A stretch of 55,047 bases of DNA from UBA8106 sp913052135 (GCA_913052135.1 CAJXDY010000011.1:1-55047); one strand, 5' to 3'; numbered from the stretch's first letter, positions 8,328 through 17,791 are shown. A program made the numbers and translations. The notes: generated by a model not told the origin, from the sequence alone.

Positions 8328-8926
8328 GCTGTGGCTCCTGTCCGTTCGTGATTAAGTTCGCGCCAGGTGTAGTAGATTCGGTCGGCTACTGTGAGAGCCG
8401 AAAGAATGCAAATTACCCAGAGGACCGCAGCCATCCTGTTGGTAAAAGCACCGATCATAAATAAGACAATACGCTCCGGCCGCTCCATGAAACCTACCTT
8501 GCATTTTGGGATTAGCGATTCGGCGCGTGCGCGTGTGTAGCTCGTTAAGACTGCGAACATCATGGTTAATGCAGTAATGACCACATAGTCGGTCCGACCC
8601 AACTGTGCGTAAAGGTAGATAAGACCGATGAATAATGAGATGTCTGAGAACCGATCCATGACTGAATCCCAGAAGCCTCCGAACTCTGAGCGCAATTGCA
8701 ATTCTTCGGCCACCTTGCCGTCAATAAAGTCAAAGACATTGGCGACAGTCATGATGGTGCCCGCCAATGTGAAGCGTCCTTGCGCCAATGCCCAGGCGGC
8801 CAAAATATTGATGAGTACACCAATTAAAGTCAATACGTTGGGATGCAGACGTAGTTTGACGCTGATCGCAATTAGCAAGCGGAGAGGGAACATGCAGATT
8901 GCGCCGATAAGGCCGGTGAATGTCAT
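8324..8926 (-). CDS. CDP-alcohol phosphatidyltransferase family protein
   Basis: A 200-residue integral membrane enzyme of the family that joins a CDP-activated lipid to an alcohol or sugar phosphate. The catalytic motif runs from residue 66: D66xxD69G70, A73, G83, D87, D91. Spacing is exactly that of DxxDGxxARx8GxxxDxxxD, but the Arg after Ala is Glu74. About six hydrophobic segments are visible. The product could be a phosphatidylglycerol-, inositol- or other phosphodiester lipid precursor; sequence alone does not decide. The start at 8926 lacks a clear ribosome-binding site. It is translationally coupled to the 67-residue membrane protein downstream. Confidence 0.88.
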   Translation of the reverse strand: MTFTGLIGAICMFPLRLLIAISVKLRLHPNVLTLIGVLINILAAWALAQGRFTLAGTIMTVANVFDFIDGKVAEELQLRSEFGGFWDSVMDRFSDISLFIGLIYLYAQLGRTDYVVITALTMMFAVLTSYTRARAESLIPKCKVGFMERPERIVLFMIGAFTNRMAAVLWVICILSALTVADRIYYTWRELNHERTGATA

Positions 8927-9053
8927 CGAGAACTCTGTTTAGACAGGCGTGACACTATAATACGGCAATCGGCAGATTTTCACTCACGCGGCCTCAGTCG
9001 CATTGAGTCTAAGTTCGGCGTCAAGCCATGCTCGCCGGTTTGCAGTGTAGCTT

Positions 9054-10922
9054 ATGCCTATCCAAGATCTCAAGGTTCAGATATCGACATTACCAGAACA
9101 ACCCGGTGTTTACCTGTACTTCAACGGCGCGGGCGACACCATCTATGTGGGAAAAGCAAGAGTGTTGCGGGATAGGGTGCGGAGTTATCTAAGTGCCCAT
9201 GGTGCGAGCCCTCGTATTGATGCCCTTCTTGACGATGTCGAGAGTCTTGAGATTATCGTGACCGATTCGGTAGCTGAGGCACTCGCGCTTGAAAACAATC
9301 TGATTAAGCACCGCGCACCCAAATACAACGTCTTACTCCGAGACGACAAAAACTATCCGTATCTTCAACTTACAACTAATGAAGCGTTTCCGCGGGTGCT
9401 CGTGTCGCGCCGAGTTCAGCGCGATGGAGCATTTTATGCTGGACCATTTCTTCCGACAGCACTCGCCCGGAAGACCATGCTTCTCACACATCGGCTTTTC
9501 GGCATTAGATCTTGCAATGAAGTCATCACAGGGCGTCGGGATCGACCGTGTCTTGAGTACGACATCAAACGATGTTTAGCTCCGTGTGTTGCTAATGTGT
9601 GCAGTCAGGAACGATATGCGGAAGCCGTCGAGCACACACGAATGTTTCTTGAAGGGCGAAATCATGAGCTCCTTAGTACTCTTACTTCGCGCATGACTCA
9701 GGCTGCAAAGAACGAACATTTTGAACAGGCTGCCGAGTGGCGTGATGCCATTCGGACCATTAAAGCTCTCCGTCATCGGCAACAGAAAATGTCTTTGCCT
9801 ACACTTGGCGATCGTGACGCGTTTGGTATGTGGCTGGGACCGGCGGGTGTGGTTATCCATGTCTTTCAAATGCGTCGGGGACGAGTTATCGATCGGATTG
9901 AACTCGTCGCAGATGTCGAGGAGCTGCGTGACAATCGAGAAGAGTACATTGTGCAGGTCGCTGTACAGCAATTCTATGAAGCAAGACCCGCACCGCCGGA
10001 GGTGCTTCTGCCGACGATTATCGATGATCTTGAAGCAGTGGAAGAGTGGCTTTCAGAGCGGGCGAAGAAAAAGGTGCACTTGTCCGTACCTAAACGTGGC
10101 AATAAACGTGCACTTCTGGAGCTGGCGTCGCGGAATGCGACTATAGGGTATAAAGCACGCTACTCGGAGGAGGTTGTCAGCCACCATGCAGCAATGGAAA
10201 TTCTTCGGGTTGAACTTGACCTAGCCACATCGTTGCATCGGATCGAATGCTTCGACATTTCTACCATTCAAGGGAGCGATACCGTTGGCGCGATGGTAGT
10301 TTGTGAGAATGGTCGCATGATGCGTTCCGCCTACCGCAAATTCAAGATTCGTGGATTGGTAAAGGGGCAGCAGTCTATCCACAGATCTTCTTCAAGTGGT
10401 CTCGGTTCTGTGGTCGGCAAGCCAGACGATTTTTCCGCCATGCATGAAATCGTATTTCGTCGTTATCGGAGGCTGCTTGAGGAGGGTGGACCGTTTCCAG
10501 ATCTCATTGTAATCGATGGAGGTAAAGGCCAGCTTTCGGCGTCGTATGCGGCCCTCGAAGAATTAGGACTGAGTAACCTGATTGCAGTTGGCTTGGTGAA
10601 AAAAAAGGAAGTACTGGTAGTACGCGACCGTCCAGATCCCATTACATTACCGTCGGCCAACGAAGCTTTACTCCTCTTGCAGCGAATCCGCGATGAAGCC
10701 CATAGGTGTGCGGTGACCTTCCATCGCCGCACACGAACTGCACGCCATCTGCGATCGGCGCTGGATAGCATTCCTGGTGTCGGTTTACAGCGACGGCGCA
10801 TATTATTAACGCGCTTTGGTAGCGTGGCTGGTGTCCGTCGTGCGTCACGTGAGGAATTAATGACCGTAGTTGGTGCTCGTGTTGCCGATGCTGTTCTTAG
10901 CTATTTCGCAGCAGCACGATAA
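9054..10922 (+). CDS. uvrC: Excinuclease ABC subunit C
   Basis: A 622-residue UvrC, the dual-incision nuclease of nucleotide excision repair. The GIY-YIG domain is N-terminal (PGVYLYF...IYVGKARVLRDRVRSY), with the catalytic Glu in ALALENNLIK. A cysteine cluster follows in RPCLEYDIKRCLAPC. A UVR motif lies around residues 200-235 (HFEQAAEWRDAI). The RNase H-like C nuclease domain starts near 395 (IECFDISTIQGSDTVGAMVV) and continues through LIVIDGGKGQLSA and DEAHRCAVTFHR. Two helix-hairpin-helix motifs close the protein (LDSIPGVGLQRRRILL). All expected domains are present. No strong ribosome-binding site precedes the ATG. Confidence 0.97.
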   Translation: MPIQDLKVQISTLPEQPGVYLYFNGAGDTIYVGKARVLRDRVRSYLSAHGASPRIDALLDDVESLEIIVTDSVAEALALENNLIKHRAPKYNVLLRDDKNYPYLQLTTNEAFPRVLVSRRVQRDGAFYAGPFLPTALARKTMLLTHRLFGIRSCNEVITGRRDRPCLEYDIKRCLAPCVANVCSQERYAEAVEHTRMFLEGRNHELLSTLTSRMTQAAKNEHFEQAAEWRDAIRTIKALRHRQQKMSLPTLGDRDAFGMWLGPAGVVIHVFQMRRGRVIDRIELVADVEELRDNREEYIVQVAVQQFYEARPAPPEVLLPTIIDDLEAVEEWLSERAKKKVHLSVPKRGNKRALLELASRNATIGYKARYSEEVVSHHAAMEILRVELDLATSLHRIECFDISTIQGSDTVGAMVVCENGRMMRSAYRKFKIRGLVKGQQSIHRSSSSGLGSVVGKPDDFSAMHEIVFRRYRRLLEEGGPFPDLIVIDGGKGQLSASYAALEELGLSNLIAVGLVKKKEVLVVRDRPDPITLPSANEALLLLQRIRDEAHRCAVTFHRRTRTARHLRSALDSIPGVGLQRRRILLTRFGSVAGVRRASREELMTVVGARVADAVLSYFAAAR

Positions 10923-10981
10923 GGACATGTAACAAAGATCTAGCTCGTAGCACTTGCTCTCTTCGTGTAGAGCCCTTATTC

Positions 10982-11689
10982 TTGAGTGCATTGCCCGATT
11001 TCAACATTATCGATCTGCTGAGCACCTTTATCGTTTTGCTGTTTTCGTTAACCATCCACGAATCAGCTCATGCATGGACAGCTAACTGGCTTGGGGATCC
11101 GACTGCGCGGAACCTAGGACGTATCACACTGAACCCCCTAGTACATGCAGATCCAATCGGCACAGTATTGTTGCCACTCATAGCCTTTTCCACCGGTGCA
11201 CCTATCATTGGATGGGCTAAGCCCGTACCGGTCAACGTAGCAAATCTCAGAAATGATCGCAGCGACTTTGTCTGGGTCGCAGCAGCAGGTCCCATCAGTA
11301 ATATGGTGATTGCATTAGCAGGAGCTTTAATGATGCGCCTGGTCGCTGCGTGGGCAACAAACGTGGATGTTTTAGGGGGACAACCGAGCTTCCTATCCTA
11401 CGATCTAAGTGGTCCCGTGACCAGGATTTTTCAGTTGGCGAACCTGGTAGTTCAGGTTAATTTGCTCTTGGCTGTCTTCAATATGATTCCGATCCCACCG
11501 CTAGATGGTGGTAATGTGCTTGGCGGCATGTTGCCAATGTGGCTCGGCGAGCAGTACGACCGGCTTGTCCGACCGTACGGATTTTTACTGCTCTATGCGT
11601 TACTCTTGACCGGAGCACTCGGGGCGATTATCGGACCACCGTACCTCTTTCTTTCACGGCTACTGATGTCGATCACAACCGTTTACTGA
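10982..11689 (+). CDS. Site-2 protease family (M50) membrane metalloprotease
   Basis: A 235-residue polytopic membrane protein with the zinc motif HESAH in a membrane segment (FSLTIHESAHAWTANWLGD). The third-ligand motif lies near the C-terminal side (NMIPIPPLDGGNVLGG). This is the short S2P form without PDZ domain, common next to trpS and scpA. Its substrate is unknown. The only in-frame starts near the beginning are TTG codons (10982 or 10991), and no ribosome-binding site is obvious, so the start is uncertain. trpS follows after 4 bases. Confidence 0.9.
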   Translation: MSALPDFNIIDLLSTFIVLLFSLTIHESAHAWTANWLGDPTARNLGRITLNPLVHADPIGTVLLPLIAFSTGAPIIGWAKPVPVNVANLRNDRSDFVWVAAAGPISNMVIALAGALMMRLVAAWATNVDVLGGQPSFLSYDLSGPVTRIFQLANLVVQVNLLLAVFNMIPIPPLDGGNVLGGMLPMWLGEQYDRLVRPYGFLLLYALLLTGALGAIIGPPYLFLSRLLMSITTVY

Positions 11690-11693
11690 GACT

Positions 11694-12686
11694 ATGAAAA
11701 AACGCGTTTTATCAGGGATGCGCCCCACAGGTCAGTTGCACCTTGGCCACCTGAGTGGTGCATTGAAGAACTGGGCCGAACTACAGAATCGTTATGACTG
11801 TTTTTATTTTGTAGCTGATTGGCATGCGTTAACTAGCGACTATGCTTCAACAGAGGGCTTAACGGATTACGCCTTGGACAATGTGACTGATTGGATCGCA
11901 GCCGGTCTTGATCCTGAGCGTAGTACTTTTTTTGTACAATCACTTGTACCAGAGCATGCTGAGCTCTACTTGTTGTTGTCGATGGTGGTCCCAACGCCTT
12001 GGCTAGAGCGAGTACCGACCTACAAAGAGCAGATCGATGCGCTGACGGATCTCGATCTATCAACCATTGGATTTTTAGGATATCCGCTGTTGCAGGCCGC
12101 AGACATCATTATGTACGGAGCCCATTACGTGCCCGTCGGTGAGGATCAGGTGCCGCATCTAGAATTGACTCGAGAGGTGGTTCGGCGTTTTCACGGATTC
12201 TATGGTCAAGTATTTGTTGAGCCGCAACCACTGTTGACGCACTTTCCAAGATTACCAGGGCTTGATAATCGCAAGATGAGCAAGAGTTATGGCAATACAA
12301 TCGATTTGGCTGACGATGCCGAGACAGTGCGCAAAAAGGTCATGAAGATGTACACGGATCCAAAGCGGGTTCGTGCTGACGTTCCTGGTACCGTCGAAGG
12401 GAATCCAGTATTTATGTATCACGATGCGTTTAATCCCAATATAGATGAGGTTAACGACCTTAAGACGCGCTATCGGGCGGGCACGGTTGGTGATGTTGAG
12501 GTCAAGCAGAAACTGGTGAGTTGTCTAAATAAAATGCTGGATCCGATTCGCGAACGACGAACAGAGTTACTCGCTCATCCGAAAAAAATTCGTGAAATCT
12601 TGTTCGACGGCTCTAGTACGGCACGGCGGGTTGCGAAGGAAACGATGGCCCGTGTTCGAGAGGCTATGAACCTCTCGTACGAATAA
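11694..12686 (+). CDS. trpS: Tryptophan--tRNA ligase
   Basis: A 330-residue class I aminoacyl-tRNA synthetase. The HIGH motif is HLGH in GQLHLGHLSGALKNW and the KMSKS loop is intact (NRKMSKSYGN). GEDQVPHLELTRE is the conserved Trp/Tyr synthetase segment. Length is usual for bacterial TrpRS. It starts 4 bases after the M50 protease stop, so the two are probably cotranscribed, and scpA follows after 34 bases. Confidence 0.97.
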   Translation: MKKRVLSGMRPTGQLHLGHLSGALKNWAELQNRYDCFYFVADWHALTSDYASTEGLTDYALDNVTDWIAAGLDPERSTFFVQSLVPEHAELYLLLSMVVPTPWLERVPTYKEQIDALTDLDLSTIGFLGYPLLQAADIIMYGAHYVPVGEDQVPHLELTREVVRRFHGFYGQVFVEPQPLLTHFPRLPGLDNRKMSKSYGNTIDLADDAETVRKKVMKMYTDPKRVRADVPGTVEGNPVFMYHDAFNPNIDEVNDLKTRYRAGTVGDVEVKQKLVSCLNKMLDPIRERRTELLAHPKKIREILFDGSSTARRVAKETMARVREAMNLSYE

Positions 12687-12720
12687 CAGTGTTCTGATTT
12701 GTCTAAGGAATGTTTTAATT

Positions 12721-13509
12721 ATGCAGCGACCAGGCAATTTTGAATCACTTCTTGAAGCCTATCCTATTAAGGTTGCGAATTTCGAGGGCCCCCTCGATTT
12801 ACTCCTTTTTTTGATTCGTAAGCATGAGATTGACATTCAGGATATTCCGATCGCGCTTATCACAGAACAGTATCTTGAGTATCTGGAGTTGATGCAGGAC
12901 CTCGATCTCGACGTTGTTGGCGAGTTTCTGTTAATGGCAGCTACATTGATTTATATTAAATCGCGTGCATTGTTACCGCGGCCTGTTTCAAGTGAGGAAG
13001 GATCTGACGAAGATCCAAGAGAAGCACTTATGCTTCGACTGATTGAGCATCGGAAATTTAAGGCAGCAGCTGAACTGTTGCATGAGCGAGAGACCGTACG
13101 TAGCGCTCAATGGGGCCGTCCTGACGATCGTATCTCAGAGATTGTCGGTGAAGAGTACGAGCCAGAGCTTGAGGTCGATTTGTTTAGCCTGTTAACGGCA
13201 TTTCAAGCAGTTGTCGAACGAGCCAAGCAGCGACCGTCAATGGCTTTACCGATCGAGCAAATCTCGATTGAAACTCGTATCGAACAACTTGTCGTGAGGC
13301 TTTCAGAGACAGAAGCTTGTGGCTTTGAAGAGTTGTTTGCTGATGCTTCTTCGCGTGCAGACTTGATTGCGACATTTTTGGCATTACTGGAAATGATTCG
13401 GCTGAAACTTGTAAGGGTATTTCAAGATGGCTCGTTTAGTCCTATGCGGATATACAAACGAGCACGTCCCGTTGATGCGCCAACACCGATTGGTGATCCA
13501 TTAGCCTAA
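12721..13509 (+). CDS. scpA: Segregation and condensation protein A (kleisin)
   Basis: A 262-residue bacterial kleisin that bridges SMC heads and ScpB. NFEGPLDLLLFLIRKHEIDIQDIPIA is the typical N-terminal family signature region, followed by FLLMAATLIYIKSRALLP. The C-terminal winged-helix part is around FLALLEMIRLKLVRVFQDGSF. AAGGAA lies 10 bases before the ATG. scpB follows with a 23-base gap, as usual. Confidence 0.95.
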   Translation: MQRPGNFESLLEAYPIKVANFEGPLDLLLFLIRKHEIDIQDIPIALITEQYLEYLELMQDLDLDVVGEFLLMAATLIYIKSRALLPRPVSSEEGSDEDPREALMLRLIEHRKFKAAAELLHERETVRSAQWGRPDDRISEIVGEEYEPELEVDLFSLLTAFQAVVERAKQRPSMALPIEQISIETRIEQLVVRLSETEACGFEELFADASSRADLIATFLALLEMIRLKLVRVFQDGSFSPMRIYKRARPVDAPTPIGDPLA

Positions 13510-13532
13510 TCTGAGATAAAGGAGAGGAGAGG

Positions 13533-14210
13533 GTGTCTGATCAGTTAAAACCAATTATTGAAGCGCTGGTGTTCGCGTCGCCAGAACCGTTGACGATCAA
13601 GACGCTCTTTAAACTTCTTGAAGATGAGCCACAGGAAGATGTTGAAGCGGCTCTTGCGGCGGTACAGGCCGATTACGATCGGCCTGGAGGATTGCAACTG
13701 GTTAAAGTAGCAGGCGGCTTTCAAATCGTGACTCGCCCGGAATTACACGAATGGGTGCGTCGCTTATTCCATGAGCGGAGCACACAGAAACTAACAGTTC
13801 AGTCGTTGGAAACCCTTGCCGTTGTTGCTTATCGTCAGCCGGTCACAGCACCTGAAGTTTCCGAGATTCGAGGGGTGAACACTTCGGGTGTCCTAAGTAC
13901 ATTAATCGAGCGTCGACTAATCAAGGTGGTCGGGCGGAAAAAGGTAATTGGTCGTCCGTTTCTCTACGCGACCACACAGGAATTCTTGATTCGATTTGGA
14001 CTAAGCGATCTCAAGGATCTTCCTAACGTTGAAGACATGGCTGAAGCGTTTGGGTTAGAGATCGCAGAATCATTAGCCGGAACAAGTACAGCAGAGGACG
14101 AGCAGTTGCCGGTGCAAGAACTTGGTGATGCACCACGACCACAGGATTCCGTGGAAGGAGTTGCGCAGGCAAACGAGTCTACCTTCGACGATAAATCGAG
14201 CATACATTGA
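13533..14210 (+). CDS. scpB: Segregation and condensation protein B
   Basis: A 225-residue ScpB with tandem winged-helix domains that dimerises and binds ScpA in the SMC complex. IEALVFASPEPLTIKTLFKLL opens the first domain, and VQSLETLAVVAYRQPVTAPEVSEIRGV is the hallmark of the second. The start is GTG at 13533, fixed by the purine-rich ribosome-binding site GGAGAGGAGAGG directly upstream. The last ~45 residues are an acidic, low-complexity tail. Confidence 0.95.
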   Translation: MSDQLKPIIEALVFASPEPLTIKTLFKLLEDEPQEDVEAALAAVQADYDRPGGLQLVKVAGGFQIVTRPELHEWVRRLFHERSTQKLTVQSLETLAVVAYRQPVTAPEVSEIRGVNTSGVLSTLIERRLIKVVGRKKVIGRPFLYATTQEFLIRFGLSDLKDLPNVEDMAEAFGLEIAESLAGTSTAEDEQLPVQELGDAPRPQDSVEGVAQANESTFDDKSSIH

Positions 14211-14217
14211 GCCTCCA

Positions 14218-14985
14218 ATGCCATCACCCAAGGTTCGACTTCAAAAGGTTCTAGCGTCTGCTGGCATTTCGTCCCGTCGTGCAGCAGAACGGCTCATTGA
14301 AGTTGGACGGGTAACTGTTAACGGTCGCTCTGTAACAAAGCTTGGAGCAAAGGCTGATCCAGATCTTGATGATATCCGGGTCGACGGTCGGAAGGTAATT
14401 ACTGGGCGCCCTCGAATCTACCTTCTGGTGTGCAAGCCGCGTGGTTATGTCACCACCCGGTTCGACCCTGAAGGACGTCGAACCATCCTTGATCTGATTT
14501 CAAATGTACGTGAGTACGTCTATCCGGTGGGACGACTCGATTACGATTCAGAAGGCCTTGTGATTCTGACAAACGATGGTACGTTAGCTGCTCGACTCAC
14601 GCATCCTCGCTATGGTGTAGAGCGTGTTTACGAAGTGCGAGTTCGAGGCGTACCAAGCCAGGCGGCGATAGGCTCGCTTCGTCACGGTGTCCTGATTGAT
14701 GGACGCCGCACTGCTTCGAGTTCAGTGAAGTTTCTGCGTCGGCTTAAAGCAAAAAGTAGTGAAAATGCTTTATTACGAGTTGCGATTCGTGAAGGTAGGA
14801 ATCGACAGGTGAGGAAAATGTGCGAAGCGATTGGTCATCCAGTGATTCGCCTTCGCCGCACACAGATCGGCCCACTTCGTGATTCTTCTCTTAAAGTTGG
14901 TAAACACAGACTTTTAACTAATTCTGAGGTGGCTGCGTTGATGCGCGCAAGCGAGGTGTCACACCCCCAAGATAAGATGAGTTGA
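14218..14985 (+). CDS. rluB: Ribosomal large subunit pseudouridine synthase, RluB-like
   Basis: A 255-residue RsuA/RluB-family enzyme that isomerises uridine in rRNA. The S4 RNA-binding domain is at the N-terminus (VRLQKVLASAGISSRRAAERLI). The catalytic Asp is in GRLDYDSEGLVILTNDG, and the closing motif is REGRNRQVRKMCEAIGHPV. The start at 14218 is chosen because MPSPKVRLQ is where family members begin; the frame extends upstream only through the scpB tail. Position after scpB and before cmk fits RluB rather than RluE or RsuA, but target specificity is inferred. Confidence 0.92.
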   Translation: MPSPKVRLQKVLASAGISSRRAAERLIEVGRVTVNGRSVTKLGAKADPDLDDIRVDGRKVITGRPRIYLLVCKPRGYVTTRFDPEGRRTILDLISNVREYVYPVGRLDYDSEGLVILTNDGTLAARLTHPRYGVERVYEVRVRGVPSQAAIGSLRHGVLIDGRRTASSSVKFLRRLKAKSSENALLRVAIREGRNRQVRKMCEAIGHPVIRLRRTQIGPLRDSSLKVGKHRLLTNSEVAALMRASEVSHPQDKMS

Positions 14986-14994
14986 GTAGGCTCT

Positions 14995-15678
14995 ATGGAA
15001 GAAGCACACACAGTTATCGCAATTGATGGTCCGTCTGGCGCTGGAAAAGGAACTGTAGCTCGTGCTGTGGCTGCCAAGCTCGGGTACCAGTATGTTGATA
15101 CCGGTGCGATGTATCGTGCTGTGGCGTGGAAAGCCAGTTTGGAGAAGGTGGCTTTTGATGATGAAGCGGGTTTGTCGAAGTTGACTGAGCGGGTGACTTT
15201 CGGGTTCGAAGATGGTCGTACGTTCATTGACGGTGATGATGTTACTGAGGCAATCCGTACGCCAGAGATGGATGTTGCAGCGGCTGAGGTCGCGAAGTTG
15301 CCAGATGTCAGGCGTGCACTAGTAGCGCGACAGCGGGCACTAGGCGAATCTGGAGGTTTAGTGATGGAAGGGCGAGACATTGGAACTGTTGTCTTTCCTA
15401 ATGCCACTGTGAAAATTTATCTTGATGCCACGGCTGACGAACGGGCTCGCCGTCGAGCTGCGGACCCAGCCCATGCGAGCGGAAGAGGCCATGACCTAGC
15501 CTTTGTCGCGACCGCCCTTGCGACCCGCGATGAATTAGATCGAACTCGTACTGCTTCACCGCTGAAACTGGCTGAAGATGCTGATTTTGTCGACACTACC
15601 GGTGTTCCCGTTGAACAAGTTGTTCAGCGGGTGCTGACCTTGGTACATGCCAAGCTTGGTGGCAGCGATTCCGAGTAA
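14995..15678 (+). CDS. cmk: Cytidylate kinase
   Basis: A 227-residue CMP/dCMP kinase. The Walker A is DGPSGAGKGTVARAVA at residues 11-26. The CMP-binding residues are in YVDTGAMYRAVAW, and GLVMEGRDIGTVVFP and the lid DELDRTRTASPLKLAEDA are typical. Length is standard. It begins 9 bases after rluB and precedes rpsA, the same order as in many bacteria. Confidence 0.97.
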   Translation: MEEAHTVIAIDGPSGAGKGTVARAVAAKLGYQYVDTGAMYRAVAWKASLEKVAFDDEAGLSKLTERVTFGFEDGRTFIDGDDVTEAIRTPEMDVAAAEVAKLPDVRRALVARQRALGESGGLVMEGRDIGTVVFPNATVKIYLDATADERARRRAADPAHASGRGHDLAFVATALATRDELDRTRTASPLKLAEDADFVDTTGVPVEQVVQRVLTLVHAKLGGSDSE

Positions 15679-15970
15679 CCTTAGATACCTTACCAACGCA
15701 GCCTTGGGTAGATCGTTAGGCTGTAAGATCATCTTATTCGAGCGTGTTGTCATGGCCATTAATAGTCAGTGAGCCATGGGTTGTCGGATGTGTTTTGGAC
15801 CACATTCTCGCAGTTTCTTTGCGCTGCCGAAGCTTGACTGTCTTGAGATAAGTAACGTATAATCTGTATCTTATCGTTACTTCGAAGAGGGTAGCTGTGC
15901 GCTTATGGTTGCTTGAACAGGCCTCGCAGATTCGAAGCAACAGACTAAAAAGGGGGAGGGCCCGAAGAGC
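15679..15970 (+). other. Intergenic leader region of rpsA (292 bases, no gene seen)
   Basis: No ORF or RNA gene is recognised. It holds a short inverted repeat, CATGGC (15751-15756) and GCCATG (15773-15778), and the strong promoter at 15834-15863. From the expected start near 15870 the mRNA leader would be about 100 bases, which leaves room for S1 autoregulation, but no specific structure can be named. Confidence 0.6.
15834..15863 (+). promoter_or_regulatory. Strong sigma-70 promoter for rpsA
   Basis: TTGACT (15834-15839) and a perfect TATAAT (15858-15863) are separated by 18 bases. Transcription would start near 15870, about 100 bases before the rpsA ATG. This is one of the two best promoter matches in the window. 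Confidence 0.7.
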
Positions 15971-17740
15971 ATGGCCAGCGCAGATGAAACGGAAAATATC
16001 GAACTGACTCAAGGAGGTCCAGATAGCACCGTTGTTAAATCGGAACCGCGCGACTTAGTGGAAGATCCCGATACCCCAGACCCGGATGAGTACGCCCGCC
16101 TATTGGAACTGTACGACAGCAGTTTTCGAAATATCGCTGAAGGTGAAGTAGTCAGTGGCACAGTACTTCAAGTCACATCTTCTGAAGTTGTAGTCGACGT
16201 TGGCTATAAATCGGAAGGCATGATTGCGATTGAAGAATTTCGTAACGAGCGTGGTGAGATCGTGGTTCAAATGGGTGACATTGTAGATGTACTGCTTGAG
16301 CGTACAGAAGATCGACACGGCTATGTTGTGCTCTCCCGTGAAAAAGCCGAGAAGATGAAGATCTGGGATGAGATCGAAAAAGCCTACAACGATCAAAAAG
16401 TTGTTATTGGACACGTCATTGAACGAATTAAGGGTGGCCTTGCAGTCGATATTGGCGTTCGAGCCTTTCTTCCAGGTTCGCAAATCGATGTTCGTCCTGT
16501 TAGAAATCTGGATTCGCTCCGCGGGGAAGAACTGCGGATGCGGGTCATTAAGGTAAACAAGAAGCGTGGCAACATTGTGTTATCACGCAAGGTTTTACTG
16601 GAAGAAGAAAACGCTGACAAGAAACAGAAAACGTTAAGCACTTTGGCCGAAGGCAAGGTCATTAAGGGTATTGTCAAAAACCTGACTGACTATGGTGCGT
16701 TTGTCGATCTTGGAGGCTTTGACGGTTTATTGCATATCACAGATATGTCTTGGGGACGAGTCTCACATCCGTCGGAGTTGTTCAAGATTAACGATGAAGC
16801 AGAAGTGATTGTGCTTAAGTTTGATCCAGAGACTGAGCGGGTCTCCTTGGGGTATAAGCAACTGATCGCAGATCCGTGGGACGGTGTGGGTGGCCGCTAT
16901 CCGGTGAATGAACGTATTAATGGTCGAATCGTAAGTTTGACGGATTACGGAGCTTTTGTAGAACTGGAACCTGGTGTTGAGGGTTTGATCCATGTATCGG
17001 AAATGTCTTGGAGTAAGCGGGTTAAACACCCGTCAAAAATCTTAACCGTTGGGGACACAGTGGAAGCGTTGGTGCTGGCTGTTGATCCGAACGCTCGTCG
17101 GATATCACTAGGCTTGAAGCAAATCGAAGTAAATCCGTGGCTGCAAATTGCCGATCGTTATCCACTCGGTACGAAAATTACTGGGATTGTTAGGAATGTT
17201 ACCGAGTTCGGTGCCTTTGTTGAGGTTGAAGAAGGTGTCGATGGATTGATTCACATATCTGACATGTCGTGGAGCAAAAGGCTGCAGCACCCGTCTGAAG
17301 TAGTCAACAAGGGTGACGAAGTGGAGTCAGTGGTGCTCAATGTGGACGCTGAAAACCAACGGTTATCATTGGGTCTTAAGCAGCTGTCAACGGATATCTG
17401 GGACGAGTTTCTCTCCAACAACAGCGCTGGCGATGTTGTCGAAGGCAAGATCGTCAAATTGACGAATTTCGGTGCATTTGTTGAGCTTGCCGATGGAATC
17501 GAAGGGCTGATTCATGTTTCGGAGTTTGACGATGAGCAGGGTGACGAGAAGATTGAATTAGAGGTTGACCAAGCTTATTCGATGAAAATCATCAAGCTCA
17601 GTGCAGTAGACAGAAAGATCGGTTTGAGTATACGGGCGCTCAAGTTAGGTGATGAAGCGGTTGACTGGACATCTCAGGATGAGCAGTCGAGTTCGCCAGA
17701 AGCCACATTAGGCGACCACTTTAAAGGTCTTCAAGAGTAA
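15971..17740 (+). CDS. rpsA: 30S ribosomal protein S1
   Basis: A 589-residue protein with six S1 (OB-fold) repeats, at about residues 55-125, 140-210, 228-298, 313-385, 400-472 and 487-556. Repeats 3-6 share the pattern G-(I/V)-V-(K/R)-N-(L/V)-T-(D/E)-(Y/F)-GAFV(D/E)...GL(I/L)H(I/V)S. S1 binds mRNA on the 30S subunit and promotes initiation. The first ~50 residues are an acidic extension before repeat 1. GGGGGAGGG stands about 10 bases before the ATG. It is preceded by its own strong promoter and followed by the IHF/HU gene. Confidence 0.97.
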   Translation: MASADETENIELTQGGPDSTVVKSEPRDLVEDPDTPDPDEYARLLELYDSSFRNIAEGEVVSGTVLQVTSSEVVVDVGYKSEGMIAIEEFRNERGEIVVQMGDIVDVLLERTEDRHGYVVLSREKAEKMKIWDEIEKAYNDQKVVIGHVIERIKGGLAVDIGVRAFLPGSQIDVRPVRNLDSLRGEELRMRVIKVNKKRGNIVLSRKVLLEEENADKKQKTLSTLAEGKVIKGIVKNLTDYGAFVDLGGFDGLLHITDMSWGRVSHPSELFKINDEAEVIVLKFDPETERVSLGYKQLIADPWDGVGGRYPVNERINGRIVSLTDYGAFVELEPGVEGLIHVSEMSWSKRVKHPSKILTVGDTVEALVLAVDPNARRISLGLKQIEVNPWLQIADRYPLGTKITGIVRNVTEFGAFVEVEEGVDGLIHISDMSWSKRLQHPSEVVNKGDEVESVVLNVDAENQRLSLGLKQLSTDIWDEFLSNNSAGDVVEGKIVKLTNFGAFVELADGIEGLIHVSEFDDEQGDEKIELEVDQAYSMKIIKLSAVDRKIGLSIRALKLGDEAVDWTSQDEQSSSPEATLGDHFKGLQE

Positions 17741-17791
17741 CTTAGCTTGACCTTGGTTTAATCGTCTTGGGCAACGAGTAGGGGGAGCGGT

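Noticed and set aside
14835..15407. 190-codon open frame antisense to rluB and cmk
   Set aside because: Spans two convincing genes in the other strand and shows low-complexity Ser/Ala/Thr typical of a shadow.
16002..16010. ACTCAAG half of an HspR operator near the start of rpsA
   Set aside because: No second half at the required 7-base spacing, and it lies inside coding sequence.
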